Source: Rhizobacter sp.
Lineage (GTDB): Bacteria; Pseudomonadota; Gammaproteobacteria; Burkholderiales; Burkholderiaceae_C
NCBI GenBank assembly: GCA_025360945.1
Contig: JANYBE010000549.1
Location: 1-9,419 of the forward strand
Reading direction: 5' to 3'
Length of the DNA stretch: 9,419 bases
Positions within the stretch are counted from its first letter, which is position 1. Each line of letters starts with the position of its first letter. Positions 7,176 through 9,419 of this stretch are shown piece after piece. Under the pieces are notes generated by a model that worked only from the letters and a program-made list of their open reading frames with translations, was not told where the DNA came from and searched no databases. Both the position numbers and the translations under genes were made by a program.

Positions 7176-8152
7176 TTGTCGCGTGGCAGGGATCACGGCG
7201 AGGGAATCCACCCACGCGCTCGCACAGCCGTGGCAGCCATCGGTCGAGCGGCCACACCGGCCGAGGTCAAGGCCTGGGACATCGACGTGCGCGCCCACTT
7301 CAAGGGCCTGCCGCCGGGCGCAGGACCGGTCGCGCAAGGGCAGGACGTGTGGGAGGCGAGGTGCGCGTCGTGCCATGGCGTGTTCGGCGAATCGAACGAG
7401 GTGTTCACGCAGCTGATCGGCGGCATGACGAAGGACGATATCGCGGCTGGCCGCGTCGCCTCGCTCACCGCGACCGGCGTGCCGCACCGCACGACGCTCA
7501 TGAAGCTCTCGAAGGTCTCGACGCTGTGGGACTACATCCATCGGGCGATGCCGTGGGACGCGCCAAAGTCGCTGACCGTGAACGAGGTCTAGGCGACCAC
7601 CGCCTATTTGCTATCGCTCGCCGACGTGGTGCCGCCCGACTTCACGCTCACGGACCGCAACGAGCGCCTGCCAAACCGCAATGGCAAGGTTTTCGATCGC
7701 GATCTGCGGGATGTGAATGGCCGGGGCGATGTGAAGAACGTTGCGTGCATGACGAACTGTCCGGTCGCCGTCGAGATCACCTCGTCGTTCCCGGCCAACC
7801 AGTGGGGCAGCAACGGCAATCTTGAGGATCAGAATCGCCTGGTCGGCCCGGTGCGCGGCATGCCGCGGGCAATCCTGAAACGCCGCTCGCCGCTGCGAGC
7901 GACGATGTCAGCGAGCGGTTGAAGCGCAACGCGTGTACCGCTTGCCACGCGGCGACGCACAAGATCGTCGGGCCCGCATTCCAGGAGATCGCGCGCAAGC
8001 ACGCCGAGCGCAAGGACCTCGTAGAGTACCTTGCCGCCCGCATCCGCAGCGGAGGGCAGGGCGTGTGGGGTGCGATCGCCATGCCCTCGCAGACACTGAC
8101 TGAAGACGATGCGCGTAGCATCGCGCGCTGGATTGCCAGCGGAGCGAAATGA
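7176..8152 (+). pseudogene. soxD: Broken soxD-like gene (diheme cytochrome c of sulfur dehydrogenase SoxCD)
   Basis: SoxD is the periplasmic c-type cytochrome partner of the molybdenum protein SoxC; together they oxidise the SoxYZ-bound sulfane sulfur. Similarity begins near 7233 with IGRAATPAEVKAWDIDVR and continues with GLPPGAGPVAQG, the first heme motif CASCH (7362-7376), and STLWDYIHRAMPWDAPKSL. A TAG at 7590-7592 then interrupts the frame where the family typically reads EVYAVTAYLL; the same frame resumes with ATTAYLL, RLPNRNG, VACMTNC and QNRLVG. At about 7858-7870 the coding frame moves back one base, and the second heme domain follows: CTACH (7934-7948), VGPAF, GVWGAIAMPSQTL, ending at 8152. 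The upstream end has only a possible TTG (7176) and no signal peptide, though a periplasmic cytochrome needs one. Its end overlaps soxB as ATGA. True decay is likely, but sequencing errors could explain the TAG and the frameshift. Confidence 0.87.
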
Positions 8153-9419
8153 GTCTTCACCGACGCGAGTTCCTGCAACTGCTGGCGTACGCGTCGGCGG
8201 CCGGTCTGGTGCTGGACCGGCGTGACGTACTCGCTGCCGAGCCGGGGGCCGCGCAGCGCCTGTACGAGGTGGCGCCGTTTGGCAACGTGAGCCTGCTGCA
8301 CTTCACCGATTGCCACGCGCAACTGCTGCCGGTGTATTTTCGCGAGCCCGGTGTCAACCTCGGTGTCGGCAACGCGAGCGGCAAACCGCCGCACCTGGTC
8401 GGCGAGCACCTGCTGAAGGCCTTCGGCATTGCAGCTCACAGCGCCCAGGCGCATGCCTTCACCCACCTCGACTTCGCTCAGGCGGCGCGCACCTACGGCC
8501 GCGTCGGCGGTTTCGCGCATCTCGCGACGCTGATCAGGCAGCTGCGGGTCGCGCGCCCGAACTCGCTGCTGCTCGACGGTGGCGACACCTGGCAGGGTTC
8601 GGCAACGGCCTTGTGGACGCAGGGCCAGGACATGGTCGACGCCTGCAAGCTGCTCGGTGTCGACATCATGTCGTCGCACTGGGAACACACACTGGGCGCG
8701 ATGCGGGTCAAGCAGCTCGTTGACAATGATCTGAAGGGCCGCATCGAGTTCGTCGCGCAGAACATCCAGACCGCCGACTTCGGCGATCCCGTGTTCGCGC
8801 CATATGTGATGCGCACGCTGGGCGGCGTGCCGGTTGCGGTGATCGGGCAGGCCTTCCCGTACACGCCGGTCGCGAACCCGCGCTACCTGGTGCCCGACTG
8901 GACCTTCGGCATCCAGGAAGAGCGCCTGCAACAGCTCGTGCTCGAGACACGCGCCAAGGGCGCCCAGCTCGTCGTGCTGCTGTCGCACAACGGCATGGAC
9001 GTCGATCTGAAGCTTGGCAGCCGCGTCGCTGGCATCGACGCGATTCTCGGTGGCCACACGCACGACGGCGTGCCCGCTCCGACCATCGTGAAGAACGCGT
9101 CGGGCCAGACGCTGGTGACCAATGCCGGTTCGAACGGCAAGTTCCTCGGCGTGCTCGATGTCGACGTGCAGGGCGGTCGGATGCGCGACTTTCGCTACCG
9201 CTTGCTGCCGGTGTTCGCCAACCTGCTGCCGGCCGATGCCGCGATGCAGGCCTATATCGACAAGGTGCGCGCGCCGTTCAAGGCCAGGCTCGACGAGCCG
9301 CTCGCCGTCAGCGAAGGCCTGCTCTACCGCCGCGGCAATTTCAACGGCCCCTGGGACCAACTGATCATCGACGCGATGATGCGCGTCTTGGGTGCGGAAA
9401 TCGCGTTCTCGCCCGGCTT
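8149..9419 (+). CDS. soxB: Thiosulfohydrolase SoxB, N-terminal 423 residues (runs off the window)
   Basis: SoxB is the periplasmic dimanganese hydrolase of the Sox pathway; it releases sulfate from the cysteine-bound S-thiosulfonate on SoxYZ. The frame is open from ATG 8149 to the window end, about three quarters of a usual SoxB (roughly 560-570 residues). A twin-arginine signal is visible (HRREFLQLLAYASAAGLVL, residues 4-22), consistent with Tat export of a folded metalloprotein. The metallophosphatase-fold motifs follow in order: HFTDCHAQLLPVYF (D54, H56), LLDGGDTWQGS (D143, D146), SHWEHTLG (H177, E179), LLSHNGMDVD (H280) and GGHTHDGVP (H303, H305), then TLVTNAGSNGKFLG and LLYRRGNFNG. The start overlaps the soxD remnant's stop (ATGA) and has GGAG at 8141-8144. 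No disruption is seen, so selection probably maintains it even though its neighbour is broken. Confidence 0.97.
   Translation, partial: MSLHRREFLQLLAYASAAGLVLDRRDVLAAEPGAAQRLYEVAPFGNVSLLHFTDCHAQLLPVYFREPGVNLGVGNASGKPPHLVGEHLLKAFGIAAHSAQAHAFTHLDFAQAARTYGRVGGFAHLATLIRQLRVARPNSLLLDGGDTWQGSATALWTQGQDMVDACKLLGVDIMSSHWEHTLGAMRVKQLVDNDLKGRIEFVAQNIQTADFGDPVFAPYVMRTLGGVPVAVIGQAFPYTPVANPRYLVPDWTFGIQEERLQQLVLETRAKGAQLVVLLSHNGMDVDLKLGSRVAGIDAILGGHTHDGVPAPTIVKNASGQTLVTNAGSNGKFLGVLDVDVQGGRMRDFRYRLLPVFANLLPADAAMQAYIDKVRAPFKARLDEPLAVSEGLLYRRGNFNGPWDQLIIDAMMRVLGAEIAFSPG

Noticed and set aside
7590..7592. TAG in soxD as a recoded (read-through) codon
   Set aside because: No recoding signal is visible, and a separate frameshift and missing 5' end in the same gene make plain decay, or sequencing error, more economical.
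7919..8152. Second heme domain of soxD as an independent small cytochrome gene
   Set aside because: It would begin with no signal peptide and no ribosome site, and its sequence continues the SoxD domain order exactly after the frame change, so a broken soxD explains it better.
7777..9360. Long 527-codon minus-strand open frame
   Set aside because: It is antisense to soxB, whose plus-strand translation carries full family motifs; the peptide is Arg/His/Gln-rich, typical of an antisense shadow in GC-rich DNA.

Overview
The window is GC-rich, densely packed DNA whose gene content and order point to a betaproteobacterium, most likely in or near the Burkholderiales. The basis is the aa3-type cytochrome oxidase cluster with interspersed DUF2970 and DUF2909 membrane genes, an RpoH with a standard RpoH box, and a neighbouring sox locus. 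The genus cannot be told from the sequence alone.

Bases 1-5707 are the distal part of a cytochrome c oxidase structural and assembly cluster. It contains the ctaG (Cox11) 3' end, a DUF2970 membrane protein, ctaE (subunit III), a strong hairpin terminator, a small opposite-strand DUF2909-type membrane gene, a SURF1 gene, a degenerate SCO-like membrane protein, ctaA (heme A synthase), ctaB (heme O synthase) and a SCO1/SenC lipoprotein. CtaB farnesylates heme B to heme O and CtaA oxidises it to heme A. CtaG and SCO deliver copper to CuB and CuA, and SURF1 helps heme A insertion. The terminator and the reversed gene split the cluster, so the surf1-to-sco part probably needs its own promoter or readthrough.

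Bases 5708-6160 hold no gene I can recognise. They contain a 13-bp tandem duplication and a 10-bp inverted repeat, and lie between the convergent ends of sco and rpoH.

Bases 6161-7153 carry rpoH (sigma-32) on the minus strand. It has a GTG start, a good Shine-Dalgarno, and a nearly perfect CIRCE operator (HrcA binding site) overlapping a probable extended -10 promoter. This suggests that HrcA represses the heat-shock sigma factor.

Bases 7176-9419 are a sox (thiosulfate oxidation) segment. A soxD-like diheme cytochrome gene is visibly broken: no recognisable signal peptide, an in-frame TAG where the family usually has a tyrosine, and a -1 frameshift before the second heme domain. It overlaps by ATGA the start of an apparently intact soxB, which runs off the window. 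If the lesions are real, this copy of SoxD is dead, and any SoxCD activity would have to come from another copy.

I see no wholly new system here. The points most worth checking are the soxD decay next to an intact soxB, the CIRCE-controlled rpoH, and a possible leaderless divergent transcript inside the oxidase cluster.
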